DNA of 64,000 bases from Angelobacter sp036557225 (GTDB lineage: Bacteria > Acidobacteriota > Terriglobia > Terriglobales > Acidobacteriaceae), in contig DATBHX010000060.1 of assembly GCA_036557225.1 (NCBI GenBank), forward strand, positions 1 through 64,000. The letters are read 5' to 3'. Positions 41,352-50,267 of the stretch are shown here, in pieces. Every line of letters starts with the position of its first letter. Position 1 is the first letter of the stretch. The position numbers and the translations under genes are program-made. The notes under the pieces were generated by a model that saw only the letters and a program-made list of their open reading frames with translations, was not told where the DNA came from and did not search any database.

Positions 41352-42179
41352 TTACACCGTTGCATTCGAAGACGCCGGCAAAAAAATTTTGAGCGGACAA
41401 CCCTCGCACCGTGCCGTGCTGCGGCAGTAATGATTTCCCACGCGTACGATCAGCGCATGCAGCTCGTTGTAATGCTGAGACAGATGGCTGCGTTGTGCCT
41501 GGCTCATCCTTGAAATCTTGTGCCGCGGGTCGGCGCCGCGTTCCGCCGCATTCAGTTCCTTCGCACTCGCGCCGCCGATCTCACCCTCCACCAGCGCCCG
41601 AATCTCCTCATACCCCGCTTTCGCCGCAATCACCCGATGCCGCCCCAGCACACGCCGCGTGTAAGCATCCACCACAAATACCGGATGGTTCCCCGCATAC
41701 AGCAAAATCGAATCAGCCGTCTCCGGGCCAACACCGTTCAGCGCCAGAAGCTCGGGGCGCAGCTTCTCTGTTGACTGGGAAAACATACGCGTCAGCGAAC
41801 CGGAATATTTCTTATCAAGAAATGCGATAAACGCCTTCAGCTTGCGCGCTTTCTGGCGAAAGAAGCCTGAAGGCCTGACCAGGGTTTCCAGCCTGCGCAG
41901 CGGCATCTCACGCATGGCGCTCAAACTAAGCGCTCGCTCGCGTCGCAGGTTGGCGATCGCCTTCTCCACATTGCCCCAGTTTGTATTCTGCGTGAGATAC
42001 GCGCCGACAATCACCTCAAACCGCGACCGTGCCGGCCACCAGTTCTGTGGACCGTAGTGTGAGAACAAAGCCGTGTAGTACTTTGTGATTTCACCGCGGA
42101 GGCGCGGAGACGCGGAGCGATTGGGTAATTGAGTAATTTGGTAATCGGGTAATTTCTGTAACCGCATAACGCATCTCAA
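41352..42179 (-). CDS. HhH-GPD DNA glycosylase, MagIII-like (endonuclease III superfamily)
   Basis: The frame encodes 275 residues. FEVIVGAYLTQNTNWGNVEKAI matches the start of the HhH-GPD domain. LLALNGVGPETADSILLYAG is the helix-hairpin-helix, and VVDAYTRRVL holds the catalytic Asp. Endonuclease III has Lys in the HhH segment (GRKTA). Here it reads PETA, as in monofunctional glycosylases such as MagIII that remove alkylated adenine. The C-terminal CRSTARCEGCPL keeps three of the four cluster cysteines. The first ~30 residues are encoded by AATTACCCAA-type repeats, so the true start is unclear. Confidence 0.8.
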   Translation of the reverse strand: MRCVMRLQKLPDYQITQLPNRSASPRLRGEITKYYTALFSHYGPQNWWPARSRFEVIVGAYLTQNTNWGNVEKAIANLRRERALSLSAMREMPLRRLETLVRPSGFFRQKARKLKAFIAFLDKKYSGSLTRMFSQSTEKLRPELLALNGVGPETADSILLYAGNHPVFVVDAYTRRVLGRHRVIAAKAGYEEIRALVEGEIGGASAKELNAAERGADPRHKISRMSQAQRSHLSQHYNELHALIVRVGNHYCRSTARCEGCPLKIFLPASSNATV

Positions 42180-42258
42180 CTACCAAATTACCAAATTTCC
42201 CAATTAGCAAATGGAAAGAATCGATCTCTCGACGCTCATCGCCGATCCCGGCGATCTC

Positions 42259-42300
42259 GGGGCCCCCGGCAAGCCCGGTTTTGGCTTGCTGGGGTTGGAT
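42259..42300. repeat. dispersed hairpin repeat (CAAGCC..GGCTTG family)
   Basis: GGGGCCCCCGGCAAGCCCGG followed by TTTTGGCTTGCTGGGG is another copy of the family at 4429 and 61551. It lies within GATCCCGGCGATC words (42225-42330), which sit between two small genes. Upstream at 42118-42210 are AATTACCAAATT words. Confidence 0.75.
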
Positions 42301-42332
42301 CACGCGCGATGTCGGCGATCCCGACGATGCCC

Positions 42333-42512
42333 TCACTCCGCCATCTTATATTGTGCCTGCAGATCGCAGGCTTCGCGGCAGGGACGGCAGTAGTACATGC
42401 CGTCTTCACACAAGCGGACCTCATAAAGGCTCTGGCACAGCCCGCAGTATTTGTTGCAGCTGCAGCTTCGCTCGCTCTGTTCGCACACCATGCAGATGAA
42501 TTCCTTGGCCAT
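42333..42512 (-). CDS. Cys-rich small protein (about 59 residues)
   Basis: ATG 42512 gives a protein beginning MAKEFICMVCEQSERSCSC. It has ten cysteines in C-x-x-C and C-x-C arrangements (ICMVC, CSCNKYCGLC, YYCRPC), typical of two small zinc-binding knuckles. No membrane segment is present. Many acidobacterial genomes carry such short cytoplasmic zinc proteins of unknown role. An alternative start at 42548 adds 12 residues. Confidence 0.6.
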   Translation of the reverse strand: MAKEFICMVCEQSERSCSCNKYCGLCQSLYEVRLCEDGMYYCRPCREACDLQAQYKMAE

Positions 42513-42615
42513 ACGCGGGAGATTATCGCGAATTCGCTCTACAGGCAACAGGCCGGCGGTTGTTGGCCCGCCCGGAGTACCTAAGTAACCGGGGGCATTT
42601 CTCTGCAGCCCGAAC

Positions 42616-43038
42616 TCATTTCCCCACGGTCCCTAAAATCTCTTCAGGGATTTTCTGAAAGTTTGGATCTTCCAGGCCCAGGGCCAAAAAGGCTTCCTCT
42701 CTGGTGCGCACGACACGTAACTCAGGTCGCGTTACTTCCCCGGCGATCTGGTACATCCGCGCCATGCCGTAGGTGAGGTCCTCCGGCGCCACAATGAACC
42801 TCGGCCGGGTCACATCCGGCATGGGCGGGTCAGAACGGGCCAGCGACCGTATCGTGCCGCTGGTTACATAGAATTCCGTTACACGGCAGAAACTGACGAT
42901 TGCGGCTTGCGGGTCAGTGCGCTCGACCATGCGCGCCGCATCGCGATGAAACTGGCGCAGCTCATCGTCGGTAACGCGCCCCTGGAACGTACAGCACAGC
43001 ACGTGGTGGCTAGACTCGAAGGCGAAGCGATAGGGCAT
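42616..43038 (-). CDS. SpoIIAA/STAS-like protein of unknown role
   Basis: The 140-residue protein begins MPYRFAFESSHHVLCCTFQGRVTDDELRQFHRDA, the strand-helix start seen in SpoIIAA-like/CRAL-TRIO-like small proteins. It continues AIVSFCRVTEFYVTSGTIRSLARSDPP and FIVAPEDLTYGMARMYQIAGE. It lacks the Ser-Thr phosphorylation loop of true anti-anti-sigma factors. Similar proteins occur in several copies per acidobacterial genome. Function is unknown. Confidence 0.62.
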   Translation of the reverse strand: MPYRFAFESSHHVLCCTFQGRVTDDELRQFHRDAARMVERTDPQAAIVSFCRVTEFYVTSGTIRSLARSDPPMPDVTRPRFIVAPEDLTYGMARMYQIAGEVTRPELRVVRTREEAFLALGLEDPNFQKIPEEILGTVGK

Positions 43039-43227
43039 TGTACGGATCTTCCCGGCCGGCTATCACTACGCCTCGAACCGGACATAAACACAGACGCTGT
43101 TGCGGCCAGCGAAGTTGGCTGCCGCCTTCATTGACCCCTGCAAAACGCGAATGTTACCCTTGAGGGTTCGTCATGGCCCGGCGGCGGGTTATGTCTCCCG
43201 GCCCAAAGATTTGAAAGGGTTATCAGC

Positions 43228-44370
43228 TTGTCTTCAACCGCAGAAAGCCAGACTCTCAGGAAAACCGCGCTCAACGCGCTGCACCGGCGGCTCGGGGCCA
43301 AAATGGTCGATTTTGGCGGCTGGGACATGCCGGTCGAATATCCTTCGAGCGGCGGCCTGGTCAAAGAACACATGGCAGTTCGCACCGGCGTGGGCATGTT
43401 TGACGTCTCCCACATGGGCGACATCCTCATCCGCGGCCCGCAGGCCCTCGACGCCGTGCAATGGATCAGCATGAACGATGCTTCCAAACTTCAGGAAAAC
43501 CAGGCGCACTATTCCGCGCTGCTCTATCCCGAAGGAACGTTTGTCGATGACGTGATCGTCCACAAGATGGGCCCGAACGACTATCTTCTGGTCATCAATG
43601 CCGGTACGCGCGAAAAAGACCATAGCTGGGTGCGCAAGAACGTCAGCCGCTTCCGCTGCCATGCCGACGATGTCGGCGACTACTACACCCAGATTGCCAT
43701 TCAAGGGCCCAGGGCCGAAGCCACGCTGCAGAAGCTCACCAACGTCGATCTCTCCCAGATCAAGAATTACTGGTTCAGGCACGGCACGGTTTGCGGCCTG
43801 CCGAATACGCTGATCGCCCGTACCGGCTACACCGCCGAAGACGGCTTTGAAATCTATGTTCCTTCTGACGTCGCCACCAGCGAGCGTGTATGGAACGAGG
43901 TAACCGAAGCGGGCAAGGAGTTCGGCATTGTGCCCTGCGGCCTGGGTGCGCGCAACACGTTGCGCCTGGAAGGCAAGATGGCGCTCTACGGCCACGAGAT
44001 CTCAGACACCATCAACGTCTGGGAGGCCGCGCTTGACCGCTTCTGCAAGATGGAGAAGCCCGATTTCATCGGCCGGGCCGCGCTGGAGAAAGCCAAGGCC
44101 GCCGGTCTCAAGCGCATTCTGGTTGGACTTGAAGCCGTCGATCGCGGCATTCCCCGAGACGGCTACAAGGTTTTCAACCAACATGACCACGAAATCGGTT
44201 ATGTCACCAGCGGATCGCCGGGGCCTTTTCTCAAGAAAAACATTGCGCTGGCCTATGTGCCGCTGGCGCATTCCGAAGTCGGCCATGAAGTTTTTGTCGA
44301 GATTCGCGGTCAGAAGATCAAGTGCAAGGTTGTGCCCACGCCGTTTTACAAACGGGCGAAAAAATCTTGA
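43228..44370 (+). CDS. gcvT: glycine cleavage system T protein (aminomethyltransferase)
   Basis: The 380-residue protein starts at TTG 43228, with AAAGGG eight bases upstream. MVDFGGWDMPVEY, VGMFDVSHMGDI and GYTAEDGFEIYV are GcvT signatures, and LARNTLRLE-type text (GARNTLRLEGKMALYGHEI) holds the conserved Arg-Glu region. It transfers the methylene group from the H-protein-bound aminomethyl intermediate to tetrahydrofolate and releases ammonia. It begins the gcv cluster T-H-PA-PB. I find no glycine riboswitch consensus upstream. Confidence 0.95.
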   Translation: MSSTAESQTLRKTALNALHRRLGAKMVDFGGWDMPVEYPSSGGLVKEHMAVRTGVGMFDVSHMGDILIRGPQALDAVQWISMNDASKLQENQAHYSALLYPEGTFVDDVIVHKMGPNDYLLVINAGTREKDHSWVRKNVSRFRCHADDVGDYYTQIAIQGPRAEATLQKLTNVDLSQIKNYWFRHGTVCGLPNTLIARTGYTAEDGFEIYVPSDVATSERVWNEVTEAGKEFGIVPCGLGARNTLRLEGKMALYGHEISDTINVWEAALDRFCKMEKPDFIGRAALEKAKAAGLKRILVGLEAVDRGIPRDGYKVFNQHDHEIGYVTSGSPGPFLKKNIALAYVPLAHSEVGHEVFVEIRGQKIKCKVVPTPFYKRAKKS

Positions 44371-44457
44371 ATTAGCAGTGAAGCTTTAAAGCATTGGAAG
44401 AAAAAATAAGCGGGTGAAATGGCGAAATGAGCGCTGACCCGCGCGAATGGAGCATGA

Positions 44458-44487
44458 GGGCAGCAACAGCGTAGCGTTGTTGCGCCC
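44458..44487. repeat. hairpin between gcvT and gcvH
   Basis: GGGC-A-GCAACA (44458-44468) and TGTTGCGCCC (44478-44487) form a 10-base stem with one bulged A around a GCGTAGCGT loop. A run of A follows on the forward strand, so it is not an ordinary forward terminator. It may stabilise the upstream mRNA or be a REP-type unit. Confidence 0.6.
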
Positions 44488-44503
44488 TTAAAAAAAAAGA
44501 CAC

Positions 44504-44887
44504 ATGCCATATCCGAAAGATTACAGATACACCAAAGAACATGAGTGGATCCAGGTGAAGGGCAACACAGCGCTGGTCGGCATCACCGACCATGCGCAGG
44601 AATCGCTGGGCGATATCGTCTTCGTCGAGCTGCCCAAAGCCAGCGGACAACTGCAGATGGGCAAGAGCTTCGGCACCGTGGAGTCGGTGAAAGCGGTTTC
44701 GGAACTGTATGCGCCCGCTTCCGGCAAAGTAGTCGAGATCAACGAAAGCCTGAACCAGGCGCCGGAAGCTATTAATAAGGATGCGCACAGCGCCTGGATG
44801 ATCAAACTCGAGCTCTCCAACCCGAAGGAAGTGGATGCTCTGATGTCGGCCGATGATTACGAGAAGTACATCGCGGAAGAGAAGTAG
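44504..44887 (+). CDS. gcvH: glycine cleavage system H protein
   Basis: The 127-residue product has the lipoyl-binding loop FGTVESVKAVSELYAP with lipoyl-lysine K63 and the usual HEWIQVKGNTALVGITDHAQ start. It carries the aminomethyl and dihydrolipoyl intermediates between the P, T and L proteins. There is only an A-rich stretch upstream of the ATG. A GC-rich hairpin lies 16 bases upstream of it (44458-44487). Confidence 0.96.
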   Translation: MPYPKDYRYTKEHEWIQVKGNTALVGITDHAQESLGDIVFVELPKASGQLQMGKSFGTVESVKAVSELYAPASGKVVEINESLNQAPEAINKDAHSAWMIKLELSNPKEVDALMSADDYEKYIAEEK

Positions 44888-45152
44888 CTTTTTCTGAAAT
44901 CCCGAACCCGCGTATTCTGCGGGTGAGGGAGCCCTATAACCGCGGAAGATTTTGGGGCAACGACGATAGACGTTAAGAGTTTGGGACACGGTAGGAATTC
45001 CAAACACAAGGTCCCTCACCCCTACTCGCGCGCTGATGACTGCGCGCGCTCGTTGACGGGGTTCGGGATGACGAATCAAAAAGAACATGTTGAGTGCAAT
45101 CAGCGTTGGAGGGAATAGTGGTCCCTCGCTACGCTCGGGACTTCGGAGACAC
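44888..45152. other. gcvH-gcvPA spacer with inverted repeats, no gene
   Basis: ACCCGC-N7-GCGGGT (44906-44924) and later TCCCTCGCTACGCTCGGGA (about 45121-45140) are hairpin-capable. The second word recurs as GAGCGTAGCGAGG near 51943. No ribosome site or gene is seen until the gcvPA start. Confidence 0.5.
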
Positions 45153-46478
45153 ATGCGCTACTTACCCAAATCCCCTGCTGATCGGGCGCAGATGCTGCGC
45201 GAGATCGGCTGCAAATCCATCGATGATCTGTTCGCACCCATTCCGGCGGAATATCGCCTCACCCGCGACGTCAAAGTCCCGCGGCAGATGGCCGAATCCG
45301 AGATCATCGACTACTTCCAGCAACGCGCCTCCGGCAGCGCAGCCGGCTACGCCATGTTTCTCGGTGCCGGCGCTTACCATCACTACCGGCCCGTGGTGAT
45401 TGACGCCATGGTTTCGCGCGGCGAGTTCCTTACCTCGTACACGCCCTACCAGGCCGAGATCGCGCAGGGCACGCTCCAGGCCATCTTTGAATTCCAGACC
45501 ATGGTTTGCGAGCTTACCGGCATGGAGGTCGCCAACGCCAGCATGTATGACGGTTCAACCGGAGCAGCCGAAGCCATGCTGATGGCCGTCCGCGTCACCG
45601 GACGAACCGGCGCCGTGGTCGCGCGTACCGTGCATCCGGAATACCGCGAGGTGATGCACACCTACACGCAGCACCAGGGATTGCCCATCACCGAATGCGG
45701 CTTCCTCGAGAATGGCCGCGTCGATATGGCCGACCTCGATAAGAAGATTACCGCCGACACCGCCTGTGTCCTCATCCAATCCCCCAACTTCTTCGGCACG
45801 ATTGAAGACGTTGCCGCGGTTGCCGATCTCGCTCACAAAAAAGGCGCGCTGCTGATTGTCTCGATTGCCGAAGCGCTCTCGCTCGGCATCGTCAAGCCTC
45901 CGGTGGAAGCCGATATCGTTTCCATGGAGACTCAATCCTTCGGCGTACCGCTCGGCTACGGTGGTCCTTACGCCGGTGTGATGGCGACCAAGGAAAAATA
46001 CGTCCGCCAGATGCCCGGCCGTCTTGTCGGCGAGACCAAAGATAAAGACGGCAAACGCGGCTTTGTGTTGACGCTCTCCACGCGCGAGCAGCACATTCGC
46101 CGTGAGAAGGCGACCTCCAATATCTGCACCAACCAGGCGCTCATCGCTACCATGGCCACCATTTATATGACCATCTACGGCCGTGAAGGCCTGAAGGAAC
46201 TGGCTGCGCAGAACCTTGCCAAAGCCACCTACGCGGCCAACGAGTTCTCCCGGAAGAGCAAAGTCCTCTTCGCCGGCGCGCCGCGCTTCAACGAATTTGT
46301 CGTGCAGAGCAAAGATGATCCCTTCAAGATCAACGAACGCCTGCTGAAACAGGAGGCCATCGGCGGCTTCCCGCTCAGTTTCCATTACCCCGAGCTGGGC
46401 AACGCGGCGGTCTGGTGTTGCACGGAACTCAACTCCAAAGAACAAATCGACGCGGCAGCGCAGGCGGTGGGCCAATGA
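45153..46478 (+). CDS. gcvPA: glycine dehydrogenase (decarboxylating) subunit 1
   Basis: ATG 45153, with GGAG five bases upstream, gives 441 residues, normal for the split P protein. It begins MRYLPKSPADRAQMLREIG and has YEFQT-like IFEFQTMVCELTGMEVANASMYDGSTGAAEA. Late in the chain comes GYGGPYAGVMATKEKYVRQMPGRLVGET. It forms the alpha half of the PLP enzyme that decarboxylates glycine onto lipoyl-H protein. The stop overlaps the gcvPB start (ATGA). An upstream in-frame start at 45087 passes through repeat words and is not likely. Confidence 0.95.
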   Translation: MRYLPKSPADRAQMLREIGCKSIDDLFAPIPAEYRLTRDVKVPRQMAESEIIDYFQQRASGSAAGYAMFLGAGAYHHYRPVVIDAMVSRGEFLTSYTPYQAEIAQGTLQAIFEFQTMVCELTGMEVANASMYDGSTGAAEAMLMAVRVTGRTGAVVARTVHPEYREVMHTYTQHQGLPITECGFLENGRVDMADLDKKITADTACVLIQSPNFFGTIEDVAAVADLAHKKGALLIVSIAEALSLGIVKPPVEADIVSMETQSFGVPLGYGGPYAGVMATKEKYVRQMPGRLVGETKDKDGKRGFVLTLSTREQHIRREKATSNICTNQALIATMATIYMTIYGREGLKELAAQNLAKATYAANEFSRKSKVLFAGAPRFNEFVVQSKDDPFKINERLLKQEAIGGFPLSFHYPELGNAAVWCCTELNSKEQIDAAAQAVGQ

Positions 46479-47986
46479 GCGATAAATACATCAAGAAAGC
46501 AACGCGTCATGTCAACCAGAATGAAGGGCTGATCTTTGAGCGCTCGTCGCCGGGCAAGAAAGGCTACCGGCTCGCGCCGCTTGACGTTCCGGAAGTCGAC
46601 TACAAAAAAGCCCTCGGCTCCTCCGCGCGCGCCGATCTCGGCAGCATGCCTGAGGTGAGCGAGATGGAGATCATCCGCCACTTCACGCGGCTGTCAACGT
46701 GGAACTACGCCATCGATCTTGGCATGTATCCGCTGGGCTCCTGCACCATGAAGTACAACGCGCGCGTGAATGAAGTTGTCGCGCGCTTTCCCGGACTTGC
46801 GAATGCCCACCCGTATCAACCAGCTGAGGCCTCGCAGGGCGCCATGCGTGTGATGAAGACGCTCTCGGACTGCCTGCTCGACATCACCGGCATGGACGCC
46901 ATCACGCTTCAGCCCGCGGCCGGCGCGCACGGCGAGATGACCGGCATCCTGTTGATGCATGCCTATCTGCAATCGAAAGGCAATCCGCGCAAAAAAATCC
47001 TGATCCCTGACTCCGCCCACGGCACCAATCCGGCCACGGCCGCCATCTGCGGCTACGCCGTCGAAAATCTCAAATCGAATGCGCACGGCATGGTTGATGT
47101 AAGCGCGCTGGCGGCGCAGATGAATGAAGATGTCGCCGGCCTGATGCTTACGAATCCCAATACGCTGGGCATCTTTGAGCAGGAGATCCACAAGATCGCC
47201 GAGATCCTGCACAGCAAGGGCGGCCTCCTGTACATGGACGGCGCCAACATGAACGCGCTGGTCGGCAAGACCCGTCCCGGTGATTTCGGCGTTGACGTGA
47301 TGCACCTGAACCTGCATAAGACTTTTTCCACTCCCCATGGCGGCGGTGGCCCGGGATCAGGGCCCGTGGCTTGCAAAAAGATTCTCGAGCCCTTCCTGCC
47401 CAAGCCGGTGATTGTGGAACGCCCGGATGGCACGCTGGTCTGGGACTATGATCGCCCTCACTCCGTTGGCCGCGTGCGCATGTTTTATGGCAATTACGGC
47501 ATGCATGTGCGTGCCCTGGCTTACATCATGGCCAACGGTCCGGACGGCCTGCGCCAGACCACGGAAGATGCTGTGCTCAACGCCAACTACATCCGCAAAA
47601 AACTGGAAGGCGACTACCATCTGCCCTATCCCAGCCCGTCGATGCACGAGGTGGTCTTCAGTGACGAAATGCAGGAGCAGAAAGGCGTCAAGACCGGCGA
47701 TATCGCCAAGCGCCTGATCGATTACGGCTTCCATCCTTATACGGTGTCATTCCCGCTGGTGGTGCACGGCGCCATCATGATTGAGCCGACAGAGAGCGAG
47801 TCAGTCGAAGAGCTTGACCTGCTCATCGACGCGATGAAATCGATTGCCCGCGAAGCCGAAGAAGATCCCGAAATGGTGAAGAACGCCCCGCACACCACAC
47901 GGGTCAAACGGCTGGACGAAACCGCCGCTGCCCGCAAGCCGGTGTTGCGGTGGAAGCCCGCCGCGGCCAAGAGCGCGGGGGAATAA
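46475..47986 (+). CDS. gcvPB: glycine dehydrogenase (decarboxylating) subunit 2
   Basis: ATG 46475 overlaps the gcvPA stop by four bases and gives 503 residues. MDAITLQPAAGAHGEMTGILL, DSAHGTNPATAAICGY and the PLP-lysine region HLNLHKTFSTPHGGGGPGSG (K282) identify it. With gcvPA it makes the heterotetrameric P protein. The C-terminal region (about 460-503) ends with an Ala/Lys-rich tail. The four gcv genes appear complete; a dihydrolipoamide dehydrogenase gene is not in the window. Confidence 0.96.
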   Translation: MSDKYIKKATRHVNQNEGLIFERSSPGKKGYRLAPLDVPEVDYKKALGSSARADLGSMPEVSEMEIIRHFTRLSTWNYAIDLGMYPLGSCTMKYNARVNEVVARFPGLANAHPYQPAEASQGAMRVMKTLSDCLLDITGMDAITLQPAAGAHGEMTGILLMHAYLQSKGNPRKKILIPDSAHGTNPATAAICGYAVENLKSNAHGMVDVSALAAQMNEDVAGLMLTNPNTLGIFEQEIHKIAEILHSKGGLLYMDGANMNALVGKTRPGDFGVDVMHLNLHKTFSTPHGGGGPGSGPVACKKILEPFLPKPVIVERPDGTLVWDYDRPHSVGRVRMFYGNYGMHVRALAYIMANGPDGLRQTTEDAVLNANYIRKKLEGDYHLPYPSPSMHEVVFSDEMQEQKGVKTGDIAKRLIDYGFHPYTVSFPLVVHGAIMIEPTESESVEELDLLIDAMKSIAREAEEDPEMVKNAPHTTRVKRLDETAAARKPVLRWKPAAAKSAGE

Positions 47987-47997
47987 CAGATCGAAGG

Positions 47998-48411
47998 ATG
48001 GATATCACCGCAGAGAACGCAGAGGACGCTAAGAAGCGAGAGAATCAGATCAGCGGGGTTGTCCTTGATGCTGCGATTGCGGTCCACAATGCGCTTGGTC
48101 CCGGTCTGCTGGAGAGCGCCTACCAGGCATGTTTGGCGTACGAATTGCGCAGCCGGGGCCTTAGGGTCGAGACACAGGTTCCGCTGCCAATCAAGTATCG
48201 CGAGGTCTTCGTGGATGCCCCATATCGGTTGGATATCCTGATTGAAGACCTCGTGGTGATCGAAATAAAGGCAGCGGAGCGATTGTTACCGGTCCATGAG
48301 GCTCAGCTGCTGTCCTACCTAAAGCTCAGCGGAAAGCGCTTAGGCCTACTCATCAACTTTCATGTAGTTCGTCTCAAGGATGGGTATAAGCGAATCGTGA
48401 ATGGTCTCTAG
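47998..48411 (+). CDS. GxxExxY family PD-(D/E)XK nuclease-like protein
   Basis: The 137-residue protein has the family signature GLLESAY (36-42) and the nuclease-type core YRLDILIEDLVVIEIKAAERL (D-x(n)-E-x-K). It begins MDITAENAEDAKKRENQ, an N-terminus encoded by the ACCGCAGAGAACGCAGAGG repeat. The gene lies inside two inverted copies of that repeat (48006-48033 and 48421-48448). The family is widespread in environmental bacteria and of unproven function; nuclease activity is predicted from the core. It follows gcvPB closely but is unrelated to it. Confidence 0.85.
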   Translation: MDITAENAEDAKKRENQISGVVLDAAIAVHNALGPGLLESAYQACLAYELRSRGLRVETQVPLPIKYREVFVDAPYRLDILIEDLVVIEIKAAERLLPVHEAQLLSYLKLSGKRLGLLINFHVVRLKDGYKRIVNGL

Positions 48412-48448
48412 TGCTTAATTCTCAGCGTTCTCTGCGCACTCTGCGGTG
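48006..48448. mobile_element. GxxExxY gene bracketed by inverted repeats (about 440-base unit)
   Basis: The forward strand at 48006-48033 begins CACCGCAGAGAACGCAGAGG. The reverse complement of 48421-48448 begins CACCGCAGAGTGCGCAGAGA and both continue ACGCT-A/G-AG. The two arms therefore match at about 23 of 28 positions in opposite orientation and enclose a single gene. This is the structure of a small mobile or repeat-spread unit. No transposase and no clear target duplication were found. Confidence 0.55.
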
Positions 48449-48527
48449 AATGCCCTATTGAGGGCCATCCTACCCCCAAGTAACATTTCCGGTGTCTAAA
48501 GCTTGAGGTACACTCTTCTATACCTAT

Positions 48528-50267
48528 ATGTCATCCAAGAAGTTGCTATTCTTCTGTCTTATTAGCCTGGTCCTGGCCGGCCCGGCGCTGCCGGCACAGA
48601 CGGCCACGAACAGCGCGACTGACTCGGTCCTGTTGCACACCATGCAACAGGAACTGGACCGGGCCATGACGTCGCTCAGCAAGGCTGATCCTGCGCCGTA
48701 CTTCATCAGTTATTCGGTCAATGAAGAATCGGGTGCGGTCATTATGGCCAGCAGTGGCGCGCTGGTGGCCAACGTCAAGCGGCGTGATCGCACGGCAGAC
48801 ATCTCTGTACGCGTAGGCAGCCGTGATCTGGACAACACGCATGGTGAGAACCGCTTCAACGCCATCACCACCGCCTCGCTGCCGCTGGATGACAAATCGG
48901 ACGCGATTGCCCGCGTGCTCTGGCTGAATACCGACCGCATGTACAAGAAGGCCGCCCAGGGCTTCATGGAAGTGAAGACCAACACCAAGGTGCGCGCCGA
49001 GGAAGAAGATTCGTCCCCGGATTTTTCCGTTGAGAAGCCGCAGATCTTCATCGGCAAGGGCATTACGCCGGAAAAATTTGATCGCAAAGACTGGGAAGAC
49101 CGCATCCGCCGCTACTCCGCCATCTTCACCAAGTATCCGGATATCGAGACCTCCTGGGTGGTCCTGCAGGTTGAGGATTCAACCCGCTATTTCGTCTCCA
49201 GTGAAGGCTCCAGGCTGATGGATTCACGCCCGCTGATCCGCATTCTGGCCCTGGGCAGTACCCGTTCCAATGACGGCATGGAACTGGCCCGCTCGGAAAC
49301 CTTTGATGCTTCGTCGTTTGACAAGCTGGCAACGGACCAGGTGATCACCGCCAAGATTGAAAAGATTGCCCAGGACCTGCAGAAGCTGAAGAAGGCGCCG
49401 ATTGTCGAACCTTTCAACGGCCCGGCATTGCTCTCCGGACGCGCCGCTGCGGTCTTCTTCCATGAAGTTGTCGGCCATCGCCTGGAAGGCCAGCGCCAGC
49501 GCGGCGAAAATGAAGGCCAGACCTTTACCAAGATGATCGGCCAGCCCGTGCTGCCCAGGTTCCTGAGCGTGGAAGATGATCCAACGCTCTCCACCCTTGG
49601 CGGTGTGGAGCTGAGCGGCAATTACGAGTACGACCAGGAAGGCGAGAAGGCCCGTAAAGTTGAGCTGATTACCAGCGGCGTACTCAAGCAGTTCCTGATG
49701 TCGCGTATGCCGGTCAAAGGATTTATGCAGTCCAACGGCCACGGGCGTGGCCAAACGGGACTGATGCCCGTCGGGCGCCAGGGCAACCTGATCGTGCGCT
49801 CCAGCAAGACCGTGCCGGATGCGGATCTGCGCAAAGAGCTGATCAACGAGATCAAAAAACAGAAGAAGCCCTTCGGCCTGTACTTTGAAGATATCGCCGG
49901 CGGCTTCACTCTCACCATGCGCAACATGCCGCAGGCATTCCAGGTCATGCCGTTGATGGTTTGGAAGGTTTATCCCGATGGACGGCCCGACGAGCTGGTG
50001 CGCGGTGTGGATATTATCGGCACACCGCTGAACGCGCTCAACCGGATTGTGCTTACCGGCCAGAAGATTGATGTCTTCAACGGCGAATGCGGGGCTGAAT
50101 CGGGCTCCGTTCCGGTCTCTGCAGCGGCCCCGGCCATGCTGTTCTCTGAGATTGAAGTACAGAAGGTGGCGCAGGGCCATGAGCGTCCGCCGGTGCTGCC
50201 GCCGCCGGGGATAGAAAAACCGGAAGTAGCCAGCCAGCAGCCGGCCGCCAATCCAGGAGGACGATAA
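48528..50267 (+). CDS. exported TldD-like metalloprotease
   Basis: The 579-residue protein has a signal peptide (SSKKLLFFCLISLVLAGPALPAQ), unlike cytoplasmic TldD. The catalytic HEVVGH is at 312-317 (HExxxH). The C-terminal region (FNGECGAESGSVPVSAAAPAMLFSEIEVQ) carries the conserved Cys area. TldD with TldE forms a ring protease that digests unfolded peptides and processes small peptide precursors. AGGAGG before the following gene and a TAATG junction place both in one mRNA. A Pro-rich C-terminal tail (about 555-579) extends the usual length. Confidence 0.88.
   Translation: MSSKKLLFFCLISLVLAGPALPAQTATNSATDSVLLHTMQQELDRAMTSLSKADPAPYFISYSVNEESGAVIMASSGALVANVKRRDRTADISVRVGSRDLDNTHGENRFNAITTASLPLDDKSDAIARVLWLNTDRMYKKAAQGFMEVKTNTKVRAEEEDSSPDFSVEKPQIFIGKGITPEKFDRKDWEDRIRRYSAIFTKYPDIETSWVVLQVEDSTRYFVSSEGSRLMDSRPLIRILALGSTRSNDGMELARSETFDASSFDKLATDQVITAKIEKIAQDLQKLKKAPIVEPFNGPALLSGRAAAVFFHEVVGHRLEGQRQRGENEGQTFTKMIGQPVLPRFLSVEDDPTLSTLGGVELSGNYEYDQEGEKARKVELITSGVLKQFLMSRMPVKGFMQSNGHGRGQTGLMPVGRQGNLIVRSSKTVPDADLRKELINEIKKQKKPFGLYFEDIAGGFTLTMRNMPQAFQVMPLMVWKVYPDGRPDELVRGVDIIGTPLNALNRIVLTGQKIDVFNGECGAESGSVPVSAAAPAMLFSEIEVQKVAQGHERPPVLPPPGIEKPEVASQQPAANPGGR

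Noticed and set aside
43140..43227. Possible glycine riboswitch before gcvT
   Set aside because: The conserved aptamer core sequences are not visible, and the gap is too short for a tandem aptamer.
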